64,000 nucleotides of DNA from Lepidurus packardi (GCA_023053545.1 JAKZAN010000007.1:1302001-1366000), one strand, 5' to 3'; positions 51,301-60,500 are shown, counted from the stretch's first letter. A program made the numbers and translations. Notes: generated from the letters alone by a model not told the origin.

Positions 51301-52300
51301 TGAGAGTATGAATTCAGAAGGCCTGACAACTCTCGTCTCTGGTCCTGGCTTAAAGTTTCCCCGAACTGAGTGTCGTTAAACGGGAGAGTGGAATTACTTG
51401 AAGAACGGTGGTTTACGGTAGCTACTGTCCCCTGGCTACCGGGAGAGTCAATGGGGACCGAGACCGATTGCGGAGCGCTAGCTAGCCCTAGTTTTGTATG
51501 GGGGTGGATGGTCAAACGGTGTTTTCCAATATTGAGAACGGGAACAAAGGTCTTTCCATTCTTAGCTTGTAGGAGGCTCGACGGGGTAATCCATTCGTCG
51601 CCTGGGTTGGCCCTAAGGACCGCTACTGCTATAATGGTATTTGGAGAGTTTCTAGGGACATAAGCTGGTACAAAACACAGTGAACCCGGAGGAATAACGG
51701 CCGTTTCGGAAGACCTGAGCACAGCTAAGAACCCTTCGGAATGACCGTCCATAAAAAGAAAATCTTGAAGAAATGATTTTTCCGAACTAGGAGCTGATTT
51801 TTCAAGGGTATTGCAGGGAGCAAATGTGGTTTCTATTTTAGGTGGGGCATACAGTACATGTTTTGACAAGGTTTGTGCATCATACATTACTTTTATTTGT
51901 CCTTCGGAACTAAGGACACTGACATTTGCAACAGCCATCCAGTCTACACCGAGTATAACCGGGAAGGGGGCTTGATTAACTACTAAAAATTGATGCATAC
52001 ATGGACGGTTCAAGGTGGTCGGGGTGATTTCTAGCATAATTGTTCCTAATACTGGCACAACTCCATTCCCGGCGTCAGTTAGTGGAGTTCCAAAATATGG
52101 TTGGATCTCTGAATGCTGCGGCAGGGTACAAGCACAAATGAGGGATCACGAAGCGCCTGAATCGACAAGACCGGTTACCTGACCTACTCCCCCGACATCC
52201 AAGTGAATCACGGGTAAACCTATTCTTCGATCGGATATCGTTCCATCTACAGTAACCACGCTGGAGCCTTTAGGACTTACAGCCGGCCCTGCCCCTACAG
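48342..52300 (-). pseudogene. pol: Retrotransposon Pol polyprotein (PR-RT-RH-IN), one in-frame stop
   Basis: The pol frame starts with an aspartic protease containing VTGLVDSGAS; a TGA at 52146-52148 follows this motif directly. After it the frame is open for more than 1260 codons. Reverse transcriptase has RFCVDYRRLNSITKKD and VYLDDILIFGR with the catalytic DD. RNase H includes HTDASYEGLGAVLVQ and a downstream TDNTAVTYL block. Integrase has the HHCC zinc finger (SCHDSFAGGHLG to CPTCQQRK), then the DDE core GIDHVGPFPL, ALISDRGTGF and YHPQANGLCERVNR. A GPF-type module (PKYIGPFSIV) and an acidic tail with two DDDLPL motifs finish the protein. The stop at 48342-48344 falls inside the 3' LTR. A genome-specific mutation, a sequencing error or readthrough could explain the TGA. 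Confidence 0.93.
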
Positions 52301-53371
52301 GTCGGCTGAGGAGTTTTCCGATGTGGGTGGCACTCGAGTAGGGCAGTTCCGGGCAATGTGGCCAGCCTTATCGCATCGGAAACATACAATGGATTCTTGT
52401 AGATTTCGAGGCGAATTGTTTCGATTTCGGCAGTCGCGGGCGATGTGCCCTTCTCGACCACACTGATAGCAAGTCGGCCGGCGGGACGGTTGCCGATTGT
52501 GCTCCGACTTCTGAGTTCGCATGGTTTGCTCTAGGGAACTCATACGGGTAAGTAGCTGCTCGATTGTAGCCGGCAGGGTATCTGACGTAGGTGAGCTGGG
52601 TTTGACTTGGGGACTAACGGGCGGGTATAACGGTAATGGGCTCAATGCAGAATTTGGAGGGGGAAATGTCGACCCATGCACGGAGGTGACGGGCGCGATA
52701 GGAGCGTTATAGCTACAAGTCGTAGTTTCGACGTGGTTGATTAAATCAATGAAGCTGTCCACTGTATTTGGTCGTCTGGCCATAACAGCCGCAGCTACAT
52801 CAGGTCGTCGTAATCCGCGGGCGAGACGCTCAATTTGTTCTTTTAGTTGGATTGGGCAGCGTTCGCAAAGTCGTAGTTTATCGTATAAATAACTTGCGGT
52901 ACTCTCTCCTGCTTGTTGGACCCGGGCCTGAATTTTTGCGCTCCATTGTTCTAACGAGAGTGGCCTTCCAAACGCCTTTTGTAGAGCTATTTTCCAGTCA
53001 TCCCAGTTTTTACAAGCGCCGCCGCGCGAGTCGTTCCAGTGGACAACAGGACCCGCGATCTTACTCAGGGCGGCTCGTAAATGCTGCTCCGGTGTCCAGC
53101 CTTCTACTTTCCCTATTCGAGAGAGGGTTTCAGCCCAATGCTCCACGTCCTCCTCGGGGCCGCCGGAAAAGATCGCCATGGTAGCAAGGCTCTGGCTGCT
53201 GATTTTCCCAGGTAGTGGTGGATTAGTCGTTTGTTTCGTTAATGCGTCCAATGCGGCTTGTTGTGAGGCCAAAAAACTCCTCATCAGGCGTGTGGTGGGA
53301 AAACTTCCTTCCCCAGCATCTTCCTCCATCTGGTGGGCTGCTGCTGCCGTTGGGGTTGGTGACGTGGTCAT
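52295..53371 (-). CDS. gag: Retrotransposon Gag (nucleocapsid) protein
   Basis: 358 codons from ATG 53369-53371. The N-terminal half carries a Ty3-type capsid segment (FSGGPEEDVEHWAETLSRIG, GWTPEQHLRAALSKIAG, SASYLYDKLRLCERC-like block). A Pro/Ser-rich linker follows. The C-terminus has two CCHC zinc knuckles, CYQCGREGHIARDC and CFRCDKAGHIARNC, which bind the element's RNA. The protease frame is shifted by -1 relative to gag and overlaps its end, so Pol should be made by ribosomal frameshifting. The gag frame is intact. Confidence 0.93.
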   Translation of the reverse strand: MTTSPTPTAAAAHQMEEDAGEGSFPTTRLMRSFLASQQAALDALTKQTTNPPLPGKISSQSLATMAIFSGGPEEDVEHWAETLSRIGKVEGWTPEQHLRAALSKIAGPVVHWNDSRGGACKNWDDWKIALQKAFGRPLSLEQWSAKIQARVQQAGESTASYLYDKLRLCERCPIQLKEQIERLARGLRRPDVAAAVMARRPNTVDSFIDLINHVETTTCSYNAPIAPVTSVHGSTFPPPNSALSPLPLYPPVSPQVKPSSPTSDTLPATIEQLLTRMSSLEQTMRTQKSEHNRQPSRRPTCYQCGREGHIARDCRNRNNSPRNLQESIVCFRCDKAGHIARNCPTRVPPTSENSSADL

Positions 53372-53603
53372 TTTGGATGATTCTGGACGGTGGAGTTAGC
53401 TTTCTTGAAAGGAATAAGGGTTGTTCGCCAATTTTCCAGCAAGCAGGACTATAAAGGGACTGTGATCTGTTTCCAAAGCAATTTAAGACGCTCGCCACAT
53501 GGTCAGCTTTGTACGTTTTTTCAAGATCCAATACAGAACCCTACCAGGACTCTTGCTACCTGTTTTAAGAGATTGTCGCTACTGACCACCGATGAATCTA
53601 TCC

Positions 53604-53623
53604 AAATCCCACTTCTGACACCA
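53604..53623 (-). other. Primer-binding site, tRNA-Leu type
   Basis: Four bases inside the 5' LTR the minus strand reads TGGTGTCAGAAGTGGGATTT. This is complementary to the 3' end of animal tRNA-Leu including CCA. The assignment is by memory of tRNA ends. Confidence 0.7.
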
Positions 53624-53627
53624 AATT

Positions 53628-53926
53628 TGTCACGGATGGTTTTTTCAATGCTGTATTTCTTTGCTTGGTCTAAAACCCAACTGCCTCGTCTGTACATTGG
53701 CGTATCTTTTTATACCACTTCCATGAACAAAAATGCTTCCTTCAACCTTGGTCCTCTGACCTCGACTAACTAAGAATGCAATTAAGTCAACCTTGGTCCT
53801 CTGACCTCGACCTTCTCTTAAGAGTCTTCCACTAACTAAGAATGCAACTAAGAATGTAATGAAGGCCCCTAAGAATAACACTAAGAATCTAAAGAAGGCT
53901 AAGTCTAGAAAAGGTCATCCGCAACA
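53628..53926 (-). repeat. 5' LTR
   Basis: The second copy of the 299-bp repeat, adjacent to the primer-binding site. It should contain the promoter and polyadenylation signals, which I could not pinpoint. Internally it has a short duplication of 'aaccttggtcctctgacctcg' type on the plus strand. Confidence 0.97.
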
Positions 53927-53930
53927 GTAG

Positions 53931-54065
53931 CAATAACCCACTAGTTGCACGATAATAAGATTCTGTATTAAAAACAGCGCGCCCAATCAAGGCCGTTGGG
54001 TAGGATTTACGCCAGTAAGGAATCTTAATCCGCAAACTTGCGAAAAAATCCATGAACTCATCCAT
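53931..54065 (-). pseudogene. Short open frame cut by the LTR element
   Basis: On the minus strand an ATG at 54063-54065 opens 46 codons (MDEFMDFFASLRIKIPYWRK, then SYPTALIGRAVFNTESYYRA) that run straight into the retrotransposon. It is not recognised. It may be part of the older retroelement whose remains continue at 47581-48064, or an exon of a disrupted gene. Confidence 0.3.
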
Positions 54066-54292
54066 GTTAATCGTTAGTTTATGTAAAAAGAAAGGTATAA
54101 TAGTGGGCTACAAAAGCTTAACCACTCGTGTCAACCATACAGGAGTCGATTGAAACGAATGGGTTATGCTGGCTAATTTTTATAGGCCTGTTGCTGCAAA
54201 GTTAAACCTAAGAAAAATTTGTTTTAGACCGCAGGCGGCGCTTTGCCCAACTTGCAGCCTCAGTCGCGCTCGCAAAGTCGAACAAGCTACAT
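54066..54292. other. Spacer between LTR element and MITE
   Basis: No feature recognised. Likely part of the same older sequence that the retrotransposon and the MITE invaded. Confidence 0.4.
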
Positions 54293-54850
54293 GTTCAGAT
54301 TAGGGTTACCATCCGTCCTTAAATGATAAGGACAGTACTTAAATTTGGTATGCCCGTCCTTAAGGGTGTTTGTCCTTAAATGGGAGTTGCTGCTAAATTC
54401 GTAGACATTTTGTCAGAGTAAAAGGACTAAAACACAATAATACATGCCGGCCGCATGCAGTTTCAAGTTCTGTTTAAAAATGGCTAGCCGTTCGGCATAG
54501 CGGGCCGTGGACAACGGCTATAGCCGTCAAAGTCAAACACACGCTGCTGAAGGGTAATGCAACTGTCATTTCCTATTGGCTAATGGTAAGTGGCTAGTGA
54601 GGACACAAGTATACGGAGTATACGTGTGTAATGTATACGTGCGTATACTATACGCACTCGTGTGTAATCATTTGTGTGTTGCTGGCTGCTCTGAGACATT
54701 GCACGGCTCTCCGCAGTCTTCAATTACCATACTTAGGAGGTGTCTTGACTAAGTAAGTATGTATAATTAATGGAATTATTGTGTGTCCTTAAAAATTTCC
54801 TAAGTAGTCCTTAAATTTTATCCGCGTGAGATGGTAACCCTAGTTCAGAT
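54293..54850. mobile_element. 542-bp non-autonomous hAT-type MITE
   Basis: The element spans 54301-54842. The left end reads TAGGGTTACCATC and the right end is its reverse complement (13 bp). Both sides carry the perfect 8-bp target duplication GTTCAGAT (54293-54300 and 54843-54850). Subterminal 'gtccttaaat' motifs occur several times at both ends, as is common for transposase-binding sites. No coding frame is present. An 8-bp duplication assigns it to hAT (or another 8-bp-TSD group). Confidence 0.9.
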
Positions 54851-55497
54851 AGAAACTATTGTTATGCATAACTTTATATATAGAATAGTTGTGTTTTTAG
54901 CTGAATTTACGTAACTTACTCTGTCTGCAGTTACGAACAACATTCCTGTTAATTTACAAGCATTCATTCAGCTTCATTTGTGGATTTTGTGCGTGTTTTC
55001 AGTGCGAAGTTTCATCCAAACGTTTGGGCGTGTAGGCCTCTTTTAACGTTTAAAACGGACGATTTTGTGAAATTTGGGCTGGACAAGCTCAAACAAGATG
55101 CCGCTGCGTTATTCTTTTTCACCTTTTGCCTGCTCCAGTTGGTAATTATTATTTGAATTTTTTTAGGAGAGACATCCTTATTTCTTCGCCTGTTATTCAA
55201 ATGAAGCTGAGTGAAAACATAGCATGCCACGTGGGAGAGTTATGTGTGAGATTAAGGAAAGATATTTTAAAAAGTATTTAACAATTTAATTTAATGCAAT
55301 AGATCAGGAATAATAACAGGAATAAAATAAGTCCCAACTCTTTACGTCGCAGCTCTCGTTCTTATGAATTCGGCATGTTAGTTAGTTATTTATCCATGTA
55401 AACGAATGTTTATATTTCTGCATTCATATATCGCGTAAGCAATTGTAAGCTTTTTTGCTTAATCCCCAAGTGTGGTTACGAGACTTGGAGATTCGAC
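54851..55497. other. Spacer between MITE and THAP element
   Basis: About 0.65 kb of AT-rich sequence with no recognised feature. Confidence 0.4.
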
Positions 55498-55648
55498 AAT
55501 AGAGTGTTTGCCAAATTACGCCTCTGGTGGCAAGAAGTGACAAGTCCGCCATCTTGGGCAATGCCTCTTTTGTCTGGTATACGGCCGCGTAGTTAGTGCC
55601 TCGTTTATTCTCGAAAATAAACATATTTAGCAACAAGTTTGTTCTGAA

Positions 55649-57110
55649 ATGCCTTATTGCTGTGTTCCTCTGTGTACGTCGCGCACGTGGGGGTCAAATC
55701 GGTTGAATCAGAGCCCGAAAATCTCGTTCCATAAAGTTCCAAAAGATCAGCAGTTACTAAAGAAATTTGTGTTGCAGATTAGGCGACACGTCGGTCCAAA
55801 TTTCACGGTAAATTAACTCAAATCCACAATGTTTCATTTATAAACGACTAATTTTTTTAACAAAATTTTCAGGTCACTGAAAGAACAGTGATATGTTCCA
55901 GGCATTATGAAGTCAAGGACTTTTATGTTTACGAACCTCCATCAGGAAAAAGAGAATTAAAACCAGGGGTTTTGCCCTCAGTTTTTGACTTTAAACCAAA
56001 AGCCAAACCTAGGAAATCACCAAAGAAGCGAGAGTTACCCATCGAAATATTTCCTGGGCACGAAGATCTCAGCCTTCATGTAGAGACTCCTTTGCCAGAG
56101 GACGAAATCGCTTCCTCTTCCAGCTGCGAATGTGTTGAGCCTGCCGATCAACCGGAAAAATTTCCTGAGACATGCAATATGAAACCAGAAGACCCCACAG
56201 GCGATGAATTAAAGTCCCAGTTAGAAGAAATGAGGAAAGAGAAATTCTCATTACTCCACGTTTTGGAAAAAGAAAAACAAGCTAGGAACAACGCTGAAAA
56301 TCAAATCGCTGCACTTCAAGATTCTTTGCAAGAAGTGCGAAAAGAACATTCAACGGCTCGTGTTGAAATAGAACTTTTGAAATCGTGCCAAATGTCGTAC
56401 GCAAGATTGAAAGATAACCGAAACTTGCTTAAGTTATACACCGGCATGGAATCCGATAAGGAGTTTGAGGGCTTGTTGAATCACTTAGATCCCGGGTAGA
56501 ACGGCGAAAGTATCATCCAGTGGCGTGGGCCTGAAGCCACGAACCTGAATGCCTTACCTACGTCACGAGGGAGACCGCGAAAGATGAGTTCTGCTGACCA
56601 GCTTTTGTTGGTGCTTTGTCGGCTTCGCTTAAATTTTTTAGAGAAGGACCTGGCGCATCGATTTGGTATTAGTTTATCTACAGTCAGTAGGACATTCACC
56701 AGCTGGGTAAACTTTATGTATTATATGCCTATATGTATTTATGTATTATATGCCTTGGATGCTTACAGCTGTGGCCACCGAAGAAGTACATTGAAGAAAC
56801 GATGCCAGAGGAGTTCCGGGAAAATTATCCATCTACAAGGGTGATTATCGACGCAACGGAACTCAAGTGCGAAAACCCTTCTTCTTTCATGCTCAAGACT
56901 GGCCTGTACTCGTTCTACAAGGGAACGCATACTTTTAAGGGCCTCCTCGGAATTGCACCAAATGGACTTGCAACTTTTGTTTCCGCGCTGTACTCTGGGT
57001 CAATCAGCGACGAAGAAATCACAAAACTATCCGGAATCTTGATTCAGATGTATGATTCAAGATTCCGTAAGAATAATGACTTCAGTCATTATTATGCGGT
57101 CGTAAGCATT
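55649..57110 (+). pseudogene. THAP-domain DDE transposase (DDE_Tnp_4 type), broken
   Basis: Exon 1 (ATG 55649 to about 55808) gives MPYCCVPLCTSRTWGSN and ISFHKVPKD. Exon 2 continues with VTERTVICSRHYEVKDFYVY and VLPSVFDF. Together these are a complete C2CH THAP DNA-binding domain. A Glu/Lys-rich coiled coil follows (about 56210-56400). The frame meets TAG at 56497-56499 and continues in the same frame with RPRKMSSADQLLLVLCRLRL and an HTH (LAHRFGISLSTVSRTFTSW). An intron then leads to LWPPKKYIEETMPEEF, VIIDATELKC (first catalytic Asp) and GIAPNGLATFVSALYSGSIS. The expected later Asp and Glu motifs are missing; the frame runs into a junction near 57040-57100. Not functional as a transposase in this copy. 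Confidence 0.8.
57032..57098. repeat. Two adjacent hairpins at the transposon's internal junction
   Basis: CGGAATCTTG and CAAGATTCCG form one arm pair (15 bp with one mismatch, 6-nt loop, about 57036-57068). AATAATGACT and AGTCATTATT form a second, nearly loopless pair (about 57072-57096). They sit where the truncated plus- and minus-strand genes meet. Confidence 0.75.
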
Positions 57111-57727
57111 TTTGCAAAATCGCAGTTCTCTGATTTAATAACCTCAGTTAGCCCGATCATAGCATCCTTGTGTTCCAAACCAAACCGAGGCTTCTTGCAC
57201 GGCTGGTACGAAGAGCAACCGGTATGGCTTCCGTCAGTAACACGGAACGTAAAATCATTCCGACTTCGGTAGCGGCCCCATTGCTGTGGTTTGCTTGTAC
57301 AAGAAAGCTCTGGGGGTACTTCATTGAATCCCTCTTTCTGACAATTATGCAGCAGTTTTAAGACAGCAATTACATGGTTGCAGTGTCCGGGCTCTCCCAC
57401 AGTGCATGAACAAATGGCTGATTCAATTGCATCTCGCCACGAGTTGCAGACTAATGTTGGTTTAAACGCAAGCTCTACTTGATGTGGTGCATCGTTTTTT
57501 CTTAAACTTCTAAAGCATTTTTGCCCGAACGCATAGTTTTTTTTTCCACAAGGAAGAAGAAGGGTCTCAACTTCCGTAACATAGTGGTCTTTTAAGAAAA
57601 ACTCGCTACGGTTAAAATGCCTATCCGATGTAGTTTGTGACTGAAAATACTCTTTGATCAACTGCTCTGAGATCCCTGGAAGCTTTTCTATACATTTAGA
57701 CCACACTTGACTATTCACATGACTCAT
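57092..57727 (-). pseudogene. SWIM zinc-finger protein of the same transposon, C-terminally truncated
   Basis: 211 codons from ATG 57725-57727. A SWIM-type finger CSCTVGEPGHCNHVIAVLKL (CxCx7CxH) is followed by VPPELSCTSKPQQWGRYRS, a stretch I associate with SWIM/YqaJ recombinase-like proteins. The YqaJ nuclease domain expected after it is absent: the frame stops at 57092 near the junction with the transposase gene. The two genes converge and overlap at their 3' ends. Function of the intact protein (end processing or recombination during transposition) is inferred only. Confidence 0.65.
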
Positions 57728-57877
57728 AGTTGTGCTAAAACTAAAAAAAAAAGAAAAAATTAGGAACTATTACACTGAATCTTAAAGGACTAGGGAGTGC
57801 TATTGCGCAAGATGGCGGATCCATAGTTTACATGCGCTTCACAAGATGCCACTGGTGAATTTGGCAAACGCTCTATT

Positions 57878-58365
57878 TTCGTTCCTATCCATTTGTTGTG
57901 TACAGTTACTTGTTATTTGTACAGTTACAGGGGGGGGGGGATAGTATTGCTAGTACGCAGAATGCCAGAATACGGAATTTGAAAAACTACCCAACGCAGT
58001 GCCCAATCACGTTGCTCGTTGCTAACGTTGCCAGGGTCTCTAGCGAATGATACAGCCCTCTGTATGCAGTCGCCGCCACTTTGCGTAGTGGACGGAATTA
58101 ATCCCGCCAGCCATTTTGTGAACCGACGCCAAGCCGACTCCACGTCAGGTAATTTGCTCCCGTTTTATTCAAATGTTTCGACTCCCATCCGACTTTTATC
58201 AAACTGAAAGGCAAACAGACCTAAGTATTATGCAATCAGCTTGCATGTTACCACATTTTGTTAATTAAAAGTAACAATTTTGATAATGTTCGTCATTATT
58301 CCCAGTGGTAAGCGTCAGTAGATTTCGAATGTTTTCAAGTTTATTTGCTCCCATTGGCTACATAT
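57878..58365. other. Spacer with G run
   Basis: Contains an 11-G run at 57930-57940 and a stretch at 58000-58150 that is less AT-rich than its flanks, with no recognised gene. Confidence 0.4.
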
Positions 58366-58414
58366 TGCCATTAATTCAATTAACAATTGTTAATTGCATT
58401 AATGGTAATATGCA
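58366..58414. repeat. Imperfect AT-rich inverted repeat
   Basis: ATATTGCCATTAATTCAATT and the facing arm ending in AATGGTAATAT pair over 23 bp with two mismatches around an AATT centre. It abuts the perfect palindrome at 58415. Confidence 0.8.
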
Positions 58415-58476
58415 GAAGGCAGAATATGGTAACTTCCTAGTAGTTAACTACTAGGAAGTTACCATATTCTGCCTTC
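58415..58476. repeat. 62-bp perfect palindrome without loop
   Basis: From GAAGGCAGAATATGG to CCATATTCTGCCTTC every base pairs with its mirror position. The centre is TAGTT|AACTA at 58445/58446, with no spacer. Confidence 0.95.
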
Positions 58477-58746
58477 CGTTTCCTCTAATTAGGTGAAGAT
58501 TTTGTTTATCCTATTTTGTCACGAAAATGTTCAAATTCCGATTTGAGCAATTTTCAGATTTCTCTTAATTCCCCAATCCTCATGACTACCAACAAAGATA
58601 CACCCCCGGAAGGTAATCCCGTTTTTGGATGAAAAAAATTATCAATGCAAAGAAATTTAGCAATTTTCCGGCTATGTGTGTATGAGTTCAGTGTAACTCG
58701 TTCTCCCCCTTCTATGTTTGTTTGGCAGGATCTTCGCCATGTAGAC

Positions 58747-59066
58747 CAATTTTGTGGGTTGTGGAACTCGTCCAACGTATCGAAGCGAAAAGGAAGAGTG
58801 AATAAGTCGACTTGGTCAACGTCGCAATCGTCTGGAACTTGAACCCTTTCTTTCAGACATTTTCTTTTGTGGGTGTTTTTCTCATAATACTTTTGACATA
58901 ATACTGATGCTTGTCTCTTTTGTTCTAGAATTCTCAGCGAAAACGAAGTGAATGGCTTTAAACTGGATTCACTGTGTTACTACCCAAGATTAGCTTGAAG
59001 GGAAGCCTCTATGACGCTAAAGTCCACCCACTTTCGAAGAAGCCGAGGATACTTGTGAGCCGCAAA
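58747..59066 (+). repeat. Left arm of inverted duplication
   Basis: This segment of about 320 bp is closely similar to the reverse complement of about 63668-63983. Shared blocks include TTTTGTGGGTTGTGGAACTC, CGTATCGAAGCGAAAAGGAA, TCTAGAATTCTCAGCG and CCAAGATTAGCTT. A few indels are present. At its right edge 'cttgtgagccg.a.agggctttcaaa' is duplicated in tandem (about 59053-59108). Confidence 0.85.
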
Positions 59067-59269
59067 GGGCTTTCAAAGGGCTTGTGAGCCGTACAGGGCT
59101 TTCAAAATTTTTCGCTTTTATTGCAAACATTACAAGTAATACAAAAAGGACATTTTTTGAAACTAGATTTTACGGGGAACTTGTTGGTACACTTCTCATT
59201 TGCCTAATATTCGAATCCAATTTTTAGAGCTAAGAAAAGTCACAGAGAAAAATTCCAACAGATTTAGAA

Positions 59270-59430
59270 GACTAGAACAATGTTTCTGGAGGGATATATT
59301 TTACAAGAAAAACAAAAAAATATGAAACAATTTTTCTCAAAAGTTTTACAATAATACACAACGTCGAACCTACAGGGTGCTTTGCAGATTTGGAAGACAG
59401 AGCTAGAGCAATGTTTCTGGAAGGGGCCTA
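59270..59430. repeat. Pair of short direct repeats
   Basis: 'gattt.gaagac...gagcaatgtttctgga.ggg' appears at about 59261-59293 and again at about 59388-59425. No gene is visible here. Confidence 0.5.
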
Positions 59431-59769
59431 GGGCTAATGGTAACGTGACACAAGGACGACCCGAAAGAAGGCCGCCGGATTCTGACACAAGGGCGACAAG
59501 TCCATAATCTTGTAAAGGACAAAATTAAATTACGAAAATGACAAGCAAATTGATTCGATCCTGGTTGCTGATTTCAAATGGAGAACCACAATCATTTCCT
59601 GCTTGATCAGGTCTTCTGCCTAAGAAAAGTTGTGTCATCTACTGTTTGCCGTTCTTCCATTGTAATTCACCATTATTACATCCTTATTTATATGTGAAAC
59701 TAATTCACCTTCTGGAAGCTACACGATGGAGAATCTGCGGTTCTCTGACACGCTGTGGACAAATTCGCA

Positions 59770-60102
59770 TCATGGGAACGAGGCAATACCGCGATGGATC
59801 ACTTGAGATTGTTGCTTCATTTCTACTTCAACTATAATAAGAAAAAAAAAGACCAATTAATCAAATTTAACAATTTAATTTAATTTAATTTAATTTAATT
59901 TAACATTCAAAATAAAACTTACATTTCGCTTTCCTTTCCGGTCCTGGCAAAGAACTAAACCCCGGCAGTAGATTCGCATCCCTGGACATCAGCCAGCGAG
60001 CAATGCTGGCGTCTCTCACCTCGTTGATGTTGATACTCAGCCAATCCCTCCAGACAGGGTTCCAGGCGTTGTAGCCACAAAAATGCTCACTGATATCGCA
60101 CT
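59770..60102 (-). CDS. Unrecognised minus-strand gene, last two exons
   Basis: The penultimate exon follows a taatcag acceptor near 60102 and reads CDISEHFCGYNAWNPVWRDW, then VRDASIARWLMSRDANLLPG, up to a GTAAGT donor near 59925. The last exon (acceptor ttatag, near 59838) reads VEVEMKQQSQVIHRGIASFP and ends at TGA 59770-59772. The splice phases agree (phase 1). The intron contains an (AATTT)n microsatellite. The family is unknown to me. Further upstream exons may include 60541-60770. An expressed gene or a decayed copy are both possible. Confidence 0.35.
59872..59902. repeat. AATTT pentanucleotide microsatellite
   Basis: About six AATTT units within the putative intron. Confidence 0.9.
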
Positions 60103-60109
60103 GATTAGG

Positions 60110-60500
60110 TTAGCCACCGCCATAATTAACGTTCGAACTGCCCAATGAAAACCACCCAACGATATCTTCATCATGAATTGCCCGCCAAAGACCGCCACTG
60201 CTGTCTTAGGTTAGACACCGTCACAATGAAAGCCACCCAACGATATCTTCATCATGAAATTAACGTTCGAATTGCCAGCCAAAGACCGCCACTGCTGTCT
60301 AAGGTTAGTCACCGCCATAATGAAAACCTCCAACGATGTTTCAATGAATTGCCCGCCAAAGACCGCCACTGCTGTCTAACGTTAGCCACCGCCATAGTGA
60401 AAATCTCCAACGATGTTTTCAATAAGAATTGTCCGCCAAAGACCGCCACTGCTGTCTTAGGTTAGCCACCGCCATAATGAAAACCTCCAACGATGCTCGC
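60110..60500. repeat. Tandem repeat, 80-90 bp unit, about four copies
   Basis: Each unit contains 'cgccaaagaccgccactgct', 'ggttag.caccg.cata' and 'tgaaaac.ccaacgat'. Units differ by small indels and substitutions. A 106-codon plus-strand frame through them is a by-product of the repetition. Confidence 0.85.

Larger units (their letters stand above)
48061..53930 (-). mobile_element. Ty3/gypsy LTR retrotransposon, near-intact
   Basis: The element runs from 48065 to 53926 (5862 bp) and is flanked by a 4-bp GTAG duplication (48061-48064 and 53927-53930). It is transcribed from the minus strand, so the right LTR is the 5' LTR. Order is LTR, tRNA-Leu-type primer site, gag, protease, reverse transcriptase, RNase H, integrase, LTR. 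The PR-RT-RH-IN order is Ty3/gypsy. No envelope gene is present. Identical LTRs and long open frames point to a recent insertion, although the pol frame carries one stop codon. Confidence 0.97.
55498..57877. mobile_element. THAP/DDE + SWIM DNA transposon, ISL2EU-like, internally deleted
   Basis: About 2.38 kb. The left end (AATAGAGTGTTTGCCAAATT from 55498) matches the reverse complement of the right end (AATAGAGCGTTTGCCAAATT to 57877) with one mismatch. Further in, both ends share 'tggca' and 'ccgccatcttg.gcaat'. It carries a plus-strand THAP-DDE transposase and a convergent minus-strand SWIM protein, a combination I associate with the ISL2EU superfamily (transposase plus YqaJ-type nuclease). 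Both genes lack their distal halves, as if the middle was deleted. A target duplication was not resolved. Confidence 0.75.

Noticed and set aside
60145..60465. 106-codon plus-strand frame
   Set aside because: It is made by reading through the tandem repeat; the same peptide words recur with each unit.
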